A DNA stretch of 64,000 nt from Sphingomonadaceae bacterium. GTDB lineage: Bacteria; Pseudomonadota; Alphaproteobacteria; Sphingomonadales; Sphingomonadaceae. Below, piece after piece: positions 1 to 10,327 of the stretch. Where the stretch lies: the NCBI GenBank assembly GCA_947477745.1, contig CANJUF010000003.1:1-64000 (forward strand). Direction: 5' to 3'. The position numbers and the translations under genes are program-made. The stretch's first letter is position 1; every line of letters begins with the position of its first letter. The notes under the pieces are model-generated. The model saw nothing but the letters and a program-made list of their open reading frames with translations. It did no database searches and was not told the origin of the DNA.

Positions 1-208
1 ATGCGAAAGTGGGAAATACGGCTCGATCCTGCGCATTTGCGCATCTGTCAGCCAGATCAAGTCACACATGGCAACGCCTCCTCGCGCCGCCATTGAATCA
101 ACTGTTCGCCTGTACCGCAAGCAATTTAATGGGTCCTGAGCCTAGCGAAGCGCAAGAGTCGCAAATTCGCCGATTGGCGAAGTTCCATTCAGACTCTATA
201 GCCCGGCG

Positions 209-802
209 ATGCGCACCGCACGTATTGCCCGCAAGACTCACGAAACCGATATCGTCGTCGAAGTGAACCTCGACGGGAGCGGAGCTTTCGATGTCTCTAC
301 CGGCATCGGCTTTCTCGACCATATGATCGAGCAGTTTTCGCGTCATTCGCTGATCGATGTCACTTGCCGGATCGAAGGCGACCTTCACGTGGATCAGCAC
401 CACACTACCGAGGACAGCGCGATTGCCATCGGGCAGGCAATCCTCGAGGCGCTGGGCGACAAGGCCGGGATTGGCCGCTACGGCGAAGCGCATTCCGCAA
501 TGGACGAAGCGCTAAGCCGCGTCGTGCTCGACATTTCGGGCCGCCCGTTCCTGGTCTGGCGTGCGAAATTCACGCAGGAGCGGCTTGGCGAGATGGACAC
601 CGAGTTGTTCGAGCACTGGTTCCACTCGATCGCGCAGGCCGCTGGCATCACCCTGCATGTCGAACAACTCTACGGCGAGAACAATCACCATATCTGCGAA
701 GGCATCTACAAGGGCTTTGCCAGGGCGATGCGCCAGGCGGTAAGCCTCGATCCGCGCAAAGGCGGAGCGATTCCTTCGACCAAGGGCAGGCTCGGTGGCT
801 GA
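209..802 (+). CDS. hisB: imidazoleglycerol-phosphate dehydratase
   Basis: Motifs [45 protein letters not shown]; followed by hisH, hisA, hisF. Confidence 0.98.
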   Translation: MRTARIARKTHETDIVVEVNLDGSGAFDVSTGIGFLDHMIEQFSRHSLIDVTCRIEGDLHVDQHHTTEDSAIAIGQAILEALGDKAGIGRYGEAHSAMDEALSRVVLDISGRPFLVWRAKFTQERLGEMDTELFEHWFHSIAQAAGITLHVEQLYGENNHHICEGIYKGFARAMRQAVSLDPRKGGAIPSTKGRLGG

Positions 803-1424
803 AATCGTCGCGCTCGTCGATTACGGCGCGGGCAATCTCCATTCGGTCGAAAGCGCATTGCGGGCAGCGGGCGCGGGCGAGGTGACCGTCACTTCCGACC
901 CTTCGGTCGTGCGCGCGGCTGATCGCATCGTCCTGCCGGGCGTGGGCAACTTCGCCGCCTGTGCGCAGGCGCTTGGCGCGATCCCGCACCTTATCGAATC
1001 GATGGAAGAGCGCGTGCACGTTGGCGGCGCGCCGTTCCTAGGCATTTGTGTTGGCATGCAGCTGCTGGCGACGCGCGGGCTTGAGCACGGCGAGACGCCG
1101 GGACTGGGCTGGATCGCGGGGGACGTCACCCTGATCGAGCGGACCGATCCCGCCATCAAGGTTCCGCACATGGGCTGGAACGACGTGGCGATTACCCCCC
1201 ATGCTCCCGCTGGCGATCTGATCGAACCGGGAGAGGCCTATTTCCTCCACTCCTACCACTTCGCGCCTGACGATGGCCGCCACATCGCGGCTATGAGCGA
1301 TCATGGCGGCGGGCTGGTCGCTGCAGTGGCGCAAGACAACGTCGTCGGCGTGCAGTTTCACCCGGAAAAAAGCCAGAAATACGGGCTGGAGCTGCTCGCG
1401 AGATTTCTGGAGTGGCAGCCGTGA
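795..1424 (+). CDS. hisH: imidazole glycerol phosphate synthase glutamine amidotransferase subunit
   Basis: [11 protein letters not shown]-terminus, GICVGMQLL nucleophile elbow, [13 protein letters not shown]-terminus. Confidence 0.98.
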   Translation: MAEIVALVDYGAGNLHSVESALRAAGAGEVTVTSDPSVVRAADRIVLPGVGNFAACAQALGAIPHLIESMEERVHVGGAPFLGICVGMQLLATRGLEHGETPGLGWIAGDVTLIERTDPAIKVPHMGWNDVAITPHAPAGDLIEPGEAYFLHSYHFAPDDGRHIAAMSDHGGGLVAAVAQDNVVGVQFHPEKSQKYGLELLARFLEWQP

Positions 1425-2185
1425 GCCTTGCCTATACCGTCAAGAAGAACCTGCGCCGCGCGCGCAAACTGGCTCATATCGCCGCGAGATCGGGATACCG
1501 GCCCGCCATGCGCCGCCGGATTTTCCCGGCGATAGAGCACGAGGCGATGTTCGCATCGTTCCAGTTCGATACCGTCATCGATGTCGGTGCCAATATCGGC
1601 CAGTTCGCGGTAACCGCGCATTGCGCCAATCCCAAGGCGCGCGTCTTCTGTTTCGAGCCGCTGGGAGGCTGCGTCGTGCGATTGCGCGGCCTGGCGCAGG
1701 ATTATCCGCGCCTTGTCATCTACGATCACGGTCTTGGCGCGCAGGCGGCCGAGTTCGATATCAATGTCGCGAGCAACCTTGGCTCATCCTCTATCCTTGA
1801 TTTCACCGATCTGCAGCTTGAAACCTACCCGGGCGTGACGGTGGTCGGCAAGGAAACGATCCGCGTAGAAGCGCTCGACACCATCGCTACACCCGAGATG
1901 ACCCAAGGACGAACCCTGCTCAAGATGGACGTGCAGGGTTTTGAACTCGAAGTGCTCAAGGGCGCGGTGGCGACCCTCGAAAATATCGAGGCGATCTATC
2001 TCGAAGCGAGCTTCCTGCCCCTCTACGCCGATCAGCCACTTGCCACCGAGCTCATCGTCTGGCTCGACCAGCACGGTTACGGCCTTGCCGCGATCTACAA
2101 TGTCGATAGCGGGGCGGGCACGACGCCCAGCCAGGCCGACTGTCTGTTCCTGCGCAAGCAGGAGATCGCTGGAGGACCCGCATGA
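1421..2185 (+). CDS. FkbM-family methyltransferase-like protein inserted in his operon
   Basis: FDTVIDVGANIGQFAV SAM-binding motif, LLKMDVQGFELEVLKGA; GTGA overlap with hisH stop and ATGA overlap with hisA; alternative upstream GTG at 1412. Confidence 0.85.
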   Translation: MSLAYTVKKNLRRARKLAHIAARSGYRPAMRRRIFPAIEHEAMFASFQFDTVIDVGANIGQFAVTAHCANPKARVFCFEPLGGCVVRLRGLAQDYPRLVIYDHGLGAQAAEFDINVASNLGSSSILDFTDLQLETYPGVTVVGKETIRVEALDTIATPEMTQGRTLLKMDVQGFELEVLKGAVATLENIEAIYLEASFLPLYADQPLATELIVWLDQHGYGLAAIYNVDSGAGTTPSQADCLFLRKQEIAGGPA

Positions 2186-2910
2186 TCGTTTTTCCGGCCA
2201 TCGACCTCAAGCAGGGGCAGGTCGTGCGCCTCGCCGAAGGCGACATGGACCGCGCCACCGTTTATGGCGACGATCCTGCCGCGCAGGCGCTGCTGTTCGC
2301 CGAGGCGGGCGCGCAGTTCCTCCATGTCGTCGATCTCGACGGCTCCTTTGCGGGCGGTGCGCGCAATCGCGAGGCGGTCGAGGCGATCCTCGGCGCCTTT
2401 CCCGGCCATGTTCAGCTTGGCGGCGGCATCCGCACGCCCGAAGCCGTGGCCGGCTGGTTCGAGCTTGGCGTGAGCCGCGTCGTCATGGGTACGGCGGCGC
2501 TGAAGGATCCGCAGTTCGTCAAGGAGATGGCGCGCCACTGGCCGGGCGGCATCGTCGTCGCCGTCGATGCACGCGACGGCATGGTCGCGACCGAAGGCTG
2601 GGCCGAATTGTCCGACGTGCCGGTGATCGATCTTGCCCGCCGCTTCGAGGACGCGGGCGTCGCCAGCCTGTTGTTCACCGATATCGGCCGCGACGGCATG
2701 CTCAAGGGCTGTAATGTGCAGGCGACGGTCGATCTCGCCACCCAAAGTTCGCTGCCGGTGATCGCCAGCGGCGGAGTGAAGGGGCTGGACGATATCCGCA
2801 TGCTGGCGCTCAACGCGCACCTCGGCATCGAGGGAGTGATTACCGGACGCGCGCTTTATGACGGGCGGCTCGACCTAGCAGCGGCGATCCAGATGGCGGG
2901 CAAGGACTGA
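2182..2910 (+). CDS. hisA: phosphoribosylformimino-5-aminoimidazole carboxamide ribotide isomerase
   Basis: [46 protein letters not shown]. Confidence 0.98.
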   Translation: MIVFPAIDLKQGQVVRLAEGDMDRATVYGDDPAAQALLFAEAGAQFLHVVDLDGSFAGGARNREAVEAILGAFPGHVQLGGGIRTPEAVAGWFELGVSRVVMGTAALKDPQFVKEMARHWPGGIVVAVDARDGMVATEGWAELSDVPVIDLARRFEDAGVASLLFTDIGRDGMLKGCNVQATVDLATQSSLPVIASGGVKGLDDIRMLALNAHLGIEGVITGRALYDGRLDLAAAIQMAGKD

Positions 2911-3671
2911 TGACCGTCCGTGTTCGCGTCATCCCCTGCCTCGACGTCGCCAATGGCCGCGTGGTCAAGGGCGTGAACTTCGTTGATCTCAAGGACGCGG
3001 GCGATCCGGTCGAACAGGCGCGTGCCTATGACTTGGCGGGCGCGGATGAGCTGTGCTTCCTCGACATTACCGCCAGCCACGAAGCGCGCGGCACCCTGCT
3101 CGACATAGTCACCCGCACGGCAGAGGTTTGCTTCATGCCGCTGACTGTCGGCGGCGGGGTGCGAACGGTGGCGGATGCGCGCGCGCTGCTGCTGGCGGGC
3201 GCGGACAAGGTGGCGGTGAACTCGGCCGCCGTCGCGCGGCCCGAAGTGGTGGCCGACATTGCCGGCAGGATGGGCAGCCAGTGCGTGGTCGCCTCGATCG
3301 ACGCGCGGCGGGTCGGCGATGGCCGCTGGGAAATCTTCACTCACGGCGGGCGCAAGCAGACCGGGATCGACGCAGTCGAGCACGCGGTTAAGCTTGCCCG
3401 GCTGGGGGCGGGAGAACTGCTTGTCACTTCGATGGACGGCGACGGTACCCAAGCGGGATACGACCTTGAACTCACCCGCGCAATTGCCGATGCCGTTTCG
3501 GTGCCGGTGGTGGCAAGCGGCGGCGTCGGCACGCTCGATCACCTCGTCGAAGGCGTGACCAAGGGGCATGCGAGCGCGGTGCTGGCCGCTTCGATCTTCC
3601 ACTTCGGCACCCATTCTATTGCCGATGCACACGCCGCCCTGCGCGCAGCGGGCCTACCGGCGCGCGGCTGA
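2910..3671 (+). CDS. hisF: imidazole glycerol phosphate synthase cyclase subunit
   Basis: [49 protein letters not shown]. Confidence 0.98.
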   Translation: MTVRVRVIPCLDVANGRVVKGVNFVDLKDAGDPVEQARAYDLAGADELCFLDITASHEARGTLLDIVTRTAEVCFMPLTVGGGVRTVADARALLLAGADKVAVNSAAVARPEVVADIAGRMGSQCVVASIDARRVGDGRWEIFTHGGRKQTGIDAVEHAVKLARLGAGELLVTSMDGDGTQAGYDLELTRAIADAVSVPVVASGGVGTLDHLVEGVTKGHASAVLAASIFHFGTHSIADAHAALRAAGLPARG

Positions 3672-3815
3672 TCCTCCGACCTGTCGGGATACCTTACAAA
3701 TTGGTGACGAGACCCGAGAGCGTTAACCTTCGCAAGCATCACCCATGCGTAAATAGTGCAGTATGGCACAAACATTGCATTAACCTTCGCGAACGCAATT
3801 CAGGGGTGGAATTTC

Positions 3816-4001
3816 ATGCGTTTTATCAAGGCCGCACTGGCCGGATCGATGGTTTTATTGATGACCGTCGTTCCGGCGTTGGCGGCTGTGGCCAGCCGAT
3901 CCGAAGTTCCCGAGCCCGACACAATCGCGCTGCTTTCGCTGGCAGCGGCGGGGATCATTCTGGGTCGCCGCTGGTCAGCACGCAGGCCGCCCAAGGATTG
4001 A
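3816..4001 (+). CDS. very small PEP-CTERM-like protein (signal peptide plus VPEP sorting motif)
   Basis: MRFIKAALAGSMVLLMTVVPALAA signal-like N-terminus; C-terminal VPEPDTIALLSLAAAGIILGRRWSARRPPKD matches the PEP-CTERM pattern (PEP, TM helix, Arg cluster). Confidence 0.75.
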   Translation: MRFIKAALAGSMVLLMTVVPALAAVASRSEVPEPDTIALLSLAAAGIILGRRWSARRPPKD

Positions 4002-4034
4002 CGGCTGGCACGTCTCGCCGCATGGCTGCGCGCG

Positions 4035-4358
4035 ATGAGCCAGCCGGGAACCCTCGAACGCCTTGAGGCGACCATTGCCGCGCGCCGCGGCGCCGATCCC
4101 GATTCGAGCTATGTGGCCAGGCTCGAAGCCAAGGGCCTTGGCAAGATCGCGCAGAAGCTGGGCGAGGAAGCAACCGAGGCGGTAATCGCGGCACTGTCGG
4201 GCGACGAGGCTGACCTTGTCGGCGAAGCGGCCGACGTGCTGTTTCACCTCCTCGTGCTGCTAGGGCACAAAGGCGTTCCGCTTGCCCAGGTGCTCGCCGA
4301 GCTTGAGCGCCGCGAAGGCACATCCGGCCTTGACGAGAAAGCATCGCGGCAGGGCTGA
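4035..4358 (+). CDS. hisE: phosphoribosyl-ATP pyrophosphohydrolase
   Basis: [52 protein letters not shown]. Confidence 0.95.
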   Translation: MSQPGTLERLEATIAARRGADPDSSYVARLEAKGLGKIAQKLGEEATEAVIAALSGDEADLVGEAADVLFHLLVLLGHKGVPLAQVLAELERREGTSGLDEKASRQG

Positions 4359-4382
4359 CCAAGCAAGAGGTATCCACGAGCC

Positions 4383-4760
4383 ATGCCAATCGATCCGCGC
4401 GCGCCTTACGACGACCAGAACATCTTCGCGAAAATCCTGCGCGGCGAAATCCCGTGCAACAAGGTCTATGAGGATGACGCCGCGCTCGCCTTTCACGATA
4501 TCCGCCCGCAGGCGCCGGTCCATGTGCTGGTCATCCCCAAGGGACCTTACGTCAGCTGGGACGATTTTACAGCAAAGGCTGGAGACGGCGAGATCGCAGC
4601 CTTCATGCGCGCAGTCGGCCATGTCACGCGGCAACTGGAACTGGACGGGCCGGGATATCGCCTCATGGTCAACATGGGCACCAACGGTCATCAGGAAGTG
4701 CCGCATCTGCATGTCCACATTTTCGGCGGACGCCAGTTCTTCCATATGATCGCAGATTGA
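4383..4760 (+). CDS. HIT family protein (histidine triad)
   Basis: NIFAKILRGEIPCNKVYED and HLHVHIFGGR histidine triad. Confidence 0.95.
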   Translation: MPIDPRAPYDDQNIFAKILRGEIPCNKVYEDDAALAFHDIRPQAPVHVLVIPKGPYVSWDDFTAKAGDGEIAAFMRAVGHVTRQLELDGPGYRLMVNMGTNGHQEVPHLHVHIFGGRQFFHMIAD

Positions 4761-4860
4761 GTCGGGGCGTGGCTGACGCGCGATGAACTGCTTATCGCGG
4801 TTGTTAGAATAAGAACGCCGCGCCTTTAACCATCGGCTCATCCCGTCTAGAAGCGGCGCG

Positions 4861-5319
4861 ATGACCGCCCACCCGGTTCCCCCTGGCGGCCGCTTCGATG
4901 GCCCACTGCATCGCTTTGCCGTGCGCGTCTACGCCGAGGACACCGACGCCACCGGGCGCGTCTATCACGGGGCTTACCTGCGCTGGTTCGAGCGCGCTCG
5001 CACCGATATTCTCGAGCTCCTGGGCATCGATCAGCGCGCCGCGATCGAGGTGGGAGAGGGCTACTATGTCGTCTCGGATGTGGCGCTGCGGTATTTCGCA
5101 CCGGCCTTGCTGGGGGATTCGGTGCTGATCGAAACCAGCTGCGATGAAACGCGGGTGGCCAGCGCGCGGATGAGCCAGGTCGCCCTGATAGACGGGACGA
5201 GGCTGTGCGAGGCCAAGGTCCGGGTCGGCTTCGTCGGCCCTGACGGCAGGGCAAAGGCGCAGCCACTAGCTTGGCGCGAATCCTTCAAAACCATCGTTTC
5301 CGGCAGGGAAAATTTATAA
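4861..5319 (+). CDS. ybgC: Tol-Pal associated acyl-CoA thioesterase
   Basis: VYAEDTDATGRVYHGAYLRWFERARTD hot-dog fold motif; immediately upstream of tolQ. Confidence 0.93.
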   Translation: MTAHPVPPGGRFDGPLHRFAVRVYAEDTDATGRVYHGAYLRWFERARTDILELLGIDQRAAIEVGEGYYVVSDVALRYFAPALLGDSVLIETSCDETRVASARMSQVALIDGTRLCEAKVRVGFVGPDGRAKAQPLAWRESFKTIVSGRENL

Positions 5320-6026
5320 ATGTCCTCGATTGCAATCCTAGCGCAGGCCGCAGCCGCCGCGCCGCAGCGGCTCAACCCGATCAAGCTGTTCCTCGATGCC
5401 GATGTGGTCGTGCAGGTGGTGATGGTGGGGCTGCTGCTCGCGGCTGTCTGGACCTGGGCCATCATCGTCGGATTTTCGCTGCGCATGGGCAGCGTGCGGC
5501 GCAATTGCGACAAGTTCGAGCGGCAGTTCTGGAAGGTCAGCAACCTTGCGAGCCTGCGCGAAGACAGCGATGCCAAGCGCACCGCTTCGGGCCGAGTTGC
5601 GCTGGCAGGGATCGATGAGTGGCAACGCTCTGTTTCCGTGGCTGGATTCAACGTCGATGGCGCCAGCCAGCGGGTCGGCTCGGCGCTCGACGCCGCGGTG
5701 GCCGAGGAAGCCGATACGCTTTCCTCGCGGCTCAATTTCCTCGCAACGACCGGTGCGGTCGCGCCGTTTATCGGCCTGTTCGGCACCGTCTGGGGGATCA
5801 TGAACAGCTTTTTCCAGATCGGCCAGCAACAGAACAGCTCGCTTGCAGTGGTCGCGCCGGGCATTTCCGAGGCGCTGTTCGCCACCGCGCTGGGCCTGTT
5901 TGCGGCGATCCCGGCGGTCATCGCTTACAACCGCTTTTCGCACGGCGTGAACCATTTCGAAGCGCGGCTCCAGCGCTTCGCTGATCGTTTCCATTCGTTA
6001 ATTTCTTCCCGGCTGGAGCAGCGCTG

Positions 6027-6027
<1 letters not shown>
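5320..6027 (+). CDS. tolQ: Tol-Pal system protein TolQ
   Basis: LATTGAVAPFIGLFGTVWGIMNSF, ISEALFATALGLFAAIPAVIAYN. Confidence 0.96.
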
Positions 6028-6527
<500 letters not shown>

Positions 6528-6536
6528 GCTGAAAGC

Positions 6537-7508
6537 ATGACAGGTTCCGCGCTGACCAAGGAGGAAGGCTGGGGGCTGGCGATTTCGATTGCCGGTCATG
6601 CCGCGCTGCTGGCCGTGCTGCTGCTGCGCCCGGCTTCGAACAATGTCGTGATCCCGCCGGAGCGTGTCGAGGTGACGATAAGCGAGGACGTCGGCCTCAA
6701 ATCCGCCTCGCCCAATCCGAAAGCGCAGGCGGCTCCCGATGAAGTACCCGAGATCGGCGAGGCCGCTCCCGCTCCTCAGCCCGGGTCTGTGCCGCTTCCG
6801 CCGCCGCCGGCGCCGCGCGTGATCGAACCGCCAAGACCGCCCGCGCCGCGCCCGGTGGCAAAGCCGGAGCCGAAAAAGCCTGAGCCGAGAAAGATCGAGG
6901 TGAGGAAGCCTGCGCTGCGCAAACCGCCGGTCCGCGAGCCGGTAAAGCCGCGCGCTGCACCGCCGCGTCCCGCTCCGCCCAAAACCAGCGCGATCGACCG
7001 GATCTCCCGCACTTCTAGCGCTTCCAGCAAGCCTTCGGCCAAGCCGTCAACGGCCGCCGCGGCTCCAAATCGCGCCGCCACGCCGCCCAAGAAAGCAGGC
7101 GGAAGCCGCTTTGCCGAGGCTTTCAGGCAAGGCACCCCGGGTGCGACCAGCCCATCGGGCAGCGGCGCGCCTGCCGCGACCATCGGTCCACAGCAGGTTT
7201 CCGCGCTCAATGCCGCGATCGGGCGGCAACTGAAGCCGCACTGGCGGGGCAAGGCTCCCGAAGGCGCGGAAGCGGAACTTCTCGCGACCAAGGTGCGTTT
7301 CCGCCTCAACCGCGATGGCACTCTGGCCGGAGAGCCGCAGGTAGTGGCGACCACGGGCCAGACCGACGCTAATCAGCCGCAGGTCGCCCGTCATCAGGAG
7401 CAGGCGGTGCGCGCGGTGAAGCTTGCCGCGCCGTTCGACTTGCCCGAGGCACTCTATGACGGCTGGAAAGTCGTGACGACCAACTTCGACAGGAAACTAT
7501 CGCAATGA
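6537..7508 (+). CDS. tolA: TolA-like cell envelope protein
   Basis: N-terminal TM segment, long Pro/Ala/Lys-rich linker, C-terminal TonB/TolA-like domain; between tolR and tolB. Confidence 0.85.
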   Translation: MTGSALTKEEGWGLAISIAGHAALLAVLLLRPASNNVVIPPERVEVTISEDVGLKSASPNPKAQAAPDEVPEIGEAAPAPQPGSVPLPPPPAPRVIEPPRPPAPRPVAKPEPKKPEPRKIEVRKPALRKPPVREPVKPRAAPPRPAPPKTSAIDRISRTSSASSKPSAKPSTAAAAPNRAATPPKKAGGSRFAEAFRQGTPGATSPSGSGAPAATIGPQQVSALNAAIGRQLKPHWRGKAPEGAEAELLATKVRFRLNRDGTLAGEPQVVATTGQTDANQPQVARHQEQAVRAVKLAAPFDLPEALYDGWKVVTTNFDRKLSQ

Positions 7509-8875
7509 AGACGACGAACCTGTTGGCATTTGCCTTTGCGCTGGTGGCACTGCCTGCCTTCGCGCAGACCCCCGCAGCGCCTGCCGAGCCAGCTCCGCCG
7601 GTATCCGAAGGGATCGAAGTCACCGTATCGGACGATGCCGAATGGCAGGACCTGGGCGTGGCCATCACCACTTTCGCGACCGATCAGGACGTACCGACAC
7701 GCGCCAGCGCCGGCTCGACCGCGCAGATCGGAAGGCAGATGTCCGAGATCATCGCCGCCAACCTGCGCAACAATGGCCTGTTCAAGCCTTCGGGACCGCA
7801 GGGATTGCCGCAGCCGGGCTATGCGCAAGTGCCCAGCCCGGACTATCCGGTGTGGCAGGGACGCAGCGCCGATATGCTGGTGCAGGGTTATGTCCGCGCC
7901 GCTCCAGACGGCAATCTGACGGTTGGCTGCTACCTTTTCGACGTCGCGCTTTCGCAGCAACTCGCCAAGGCGGGCTGGGACGTTTCGCCGGGCGACTGGC
8001 GGCGCGCCGCCCACAAATGCGCCGATATGGTCTATTCGCGCCTGTCGGGCGAAAGCCCGTTCTTCGACAGCAAGGTCGCTTATATCGCCGAGACCGGGCC
8101 TAAGGACCGCCGGGTCAAGCGCCTCGCGATCATGGATTCGGACGGCGCCAACCACAGCTACATCACCAGCGGTCAGGCGACCGCGCTGACTCCGCGCTAT
8201 TCGCCCGATTACAGCGAGATCCTCTACCTTTCGTATCTCAATGGATCGCCGAGCATCTACGTCTACAATGTCGCCAGCGGCCGCCAGCGGCTGGTGACGC
8301 GCAGCATCAATCCCACGTTTGCGCCGCGCTGGTCACCCGATGGCAGGTCGATCCTCTATTCCATGGCGATCGGCGGCAATACCGACATCTACCGCATTTC
8401 GGCGAACGGCGGAGAAAGCCAGCGGCTCACCAATGCGCCGGGTATCGACATCGGCGGAAGCTATTCGCCCGATGGCAGCCGCATCGTGTTCGAAAGCGAC
8501 CGGTCCGGCTCGCAGCAGGTCTACGTGATGAACGCCGACGGATCAGACCAGCGGCGCATCAGCTTTGCCGGAGGGCGCGCCGCAACACCCGAATGGAGCC
8601 CGCGCGGCGATCAGATCGCCTTTACCCACATCGGCGGCAATTTCCGCATCGCGGTGATGAGCCCATCTGGCGGCGGCATGCGTTTCCTGACCGACAGCTG
8701 GCAGGATGAAGCGCCGACATGGTCGCCTAACGGGCGCATCGTCCAGTTCTTCCGCACGGCGCGTGGCAGCGGCGCGACCAGCATCTGGCAAGTCGACCTA
8801 ACAGGACGAAACGAGCGCCGCCTGCCCACGCCGGTCGGCGCGTCCGATCCGGCTTGGGGACCGGTGCGGCCATGA
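7505..8875 (+). CDS. tolB: Tol-Pal system beta propeller protein TolB
   Basis: Repeated SPDGxxI / SPRGDQIAFTH WD-like TolB repeats; signal peptide. Confidence 0.97.
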   Translation: MKTTNLLAFAFALVALPAFAQTPAAPAEPAPPVSEGIEVTVSDDAEWQDLGVAITTFATDQDVPTRASAGSTAQIGRQMSEIIAANLRNNGLFKPSGPQGLPQPGYAQVPSPDYPVWQGRSADMLVQGYVRAAPDGNLTVGCYLFDVALSQQLAKAGWDVSPGDWRRAAHKCADMVYSRLSGESPFFDSKVAYIAETGPKDRRVKRLAIMDSDGANHSYITSGQATALTPRYSPDYSEILYLSYLNGSPSIYVYNVASGRQRLVTRSINPTFAPRWSPDGRSILYSMAIGGNTDIYRISANGGESQRLTNAPGIDIGGSYSPDGSRIVFESDRSGSQQVYVMNADGSDQRRISFAGGRAATPEWSPRGDQIAFTHIGGNFRIAVMSPSGGGMRFLTDSWQDEAPTWSPNGRIVQFFRTARGSGATSIWQVDLTGRNERRLPTPVGASDPAWGPVRP

Positions 8876-8918
8876 AGAGTTATTGAGGCAGAGTGACCGA
8901 ATTCGGAAGGAGAATGCC

Positions 8919-9431
8919 ATGCGCAACCCTACACATATCAAGACCAGCCTGTTGCTGCTCGCCGGATCGCTTGCGCTGTCCGCATGTGCCTCGAAAGCAC
9001 CCAAGCAATTGCCGCCCGATCCGGTGCCGGTGACGACGAATAACGGCTCTTCCTTAAGCGCCACTCCTGGCAGCCAGGCCGATTTCGTCGCCAGGATGAT
9101 GGGCGATGACACGATCTACTTCGATACTGACCGTTTTAACATCGATTCGGCCGATGCCGCCGCGCTGGGCAAGCAGGCGGCATGGCTCGGCCAGTATGCG
9201 TCCAAGCGGATCACAATCGAAGGCCATGCCGACGAGCGCGGAACCCGCGAATACAACCTTGCGCTGGGCGAGCGGCGCGCCAATGCCGCCAAGAACCACA
9301 TGGTGAGCCTCGGCATCGATCCGGGCCGGATCAGCACGGTCAGCTATGGTAAGGAACGGCCGATCGCGCTGGGCTCGGACGAAGCGGCCTGGGCGCAGAA
9401 TCGCCGCGCCGTGACCGTGACTCTGGATTAA
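8919..9431 (+). CDS. pal: peptidoglycan-associated lipoprotein
   Basis: Lipobox LALSAC; ITIEGHADERGTREYNLALGERRANAAKNHM OmpA-like domain. Confidence 0.97.
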   Translation: MRNPTHIKTSLLLLAGSLALSACASKAPKQLPPDPVPVTTNNGSSLSATPGSQADFVARMMGDDTIYFDTDRFNIDSADAAALGKQAAWLGQYASKRITIEGHADERGTREYNLALGERRANAAKNHMVSLGIDPGRISTVSYGKERPIALGSDEAAWAQNRRAVTVTLD

Positions 9432-9622
9432 TTGATCGAGAGGATCGAAGCCCCCGTCGCCGCGATACTGGCGGGGGCGGACATGGCAGATTGCGCACGC
9501 AGCGAGGCGGGCGCGAATTCGACTCGCGCCGATCCGGGGCCAAACAGGACGAGAGCGGACATCATCAGCACCGAAAACGCCGCCGAAACTGCCAGTCTGT
9601 CGCTCACTTCGTTCACCTTCAT
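9428..9622 (-). CDS. small hypothetical protein with N-terminal hydrophobic segment
   Basis: MKVNEVSDRLAVSAAFSVLMMSALVLFGPGSA...; tail-to-tail TTAA overlap with pal stop. Confidence 0.45.
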   Translation of the reverse strand: MKVNEVSDRLAVSAAFSVLMMSALVLFGPGSARVEFAPASLRAQSAMSAPASIAATGASILSIN

Positions 9623-9793
9623 GCTTGATGCGGGGCCTTAGTGCCCAGCCCGATAAGCTAAGCGAGGTTAATATAACCTTGCTGCGGAGATATTGCAATG
9701 CAGCAATAGCGGATTTCGCTGAATATGCGGTGAATTCGCATCTTCCGCCAAACATGGTTGCATTCGCGGCGGGCGAGGGACAGACGGGACACC

Positions 9794-10327
9794 ATGAGCA
9801 CAGGCCGCCGATCAATGGACTGGGGTTTTCCCCGCTGGCGCGGCTATGGCACCGGCCAGGAGGCCGCACAGGTGCGTCTGTGCGACCGGGTCGGCTGCAG
9901 CGAGCGAGGCGATTGCCCCGCGCCCAAATCGCCTAACAGTCCGGAACGCTGGTATTTCTGCCAGTCGCACGCCGCCGAATACAACCGGGGCTGGGACTAT
10001 TTTGCCGGGCTCGACGCCGAGGAGGCTGCCGAGCGCGAGGCTGCTGAACGCGCCGAGAGCGCCGGCTTCCGCGAATCGGCGCATTATGGCTGGGCGGGTT
10101 CGGGCGATGGATCGCGCAGCCGCGACGAGATGCGTGCGCTCGACCTGCTTGGGCTTGAACCCGATGCGCCGTTCGAGGAAGTCAAGAAGGCGTGGCGGTC
10201 CAAGGCCAAGGAAGTCCATCCCGACGTGCGCCCCGGCGATGCCGAGGCGGCGCAGGCATTCCAGGCGTTGCAACTGGCTTACGAGGTGCTGCGCGCGGCG
10301 GAAGAACGCCGCGAGTGGAAGGGCTAG
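9794..10327 (+). CDS. J-domain (DnaJ-like) protein
   Basis: C-terminal ALDLLGLEPDAPFEEVKKAWRSKAKEVHPDVRPGDAEAAQAFQALQLAYEVL with HPD motif. Confidence 0.9.
   Translation: MSTGRRSMDWGFPRWRGYGTGQEAAQVRLCDRVGCSERGDCPAPKSPNSPERWYFCQSHAAEYNRGWDYFAGLDAEEAAEREAAERAESAGFRESAHYGWAGSGDGSRSRDEMRALDLLGLEPDAPFEEVKKAWRSKAKEVHPDVRPGDAEAAQAFQALQLAYEVLRAAEERREWKG

Noticed and set aside
1-208. ORFs and possible leader peptide upstream of hisB; hairpin TTCGCC-GATT-GGCGAA (166-181)
   Set aside because: No His-rich leader peptide or U-tract; the hairpin is short and could be chance.
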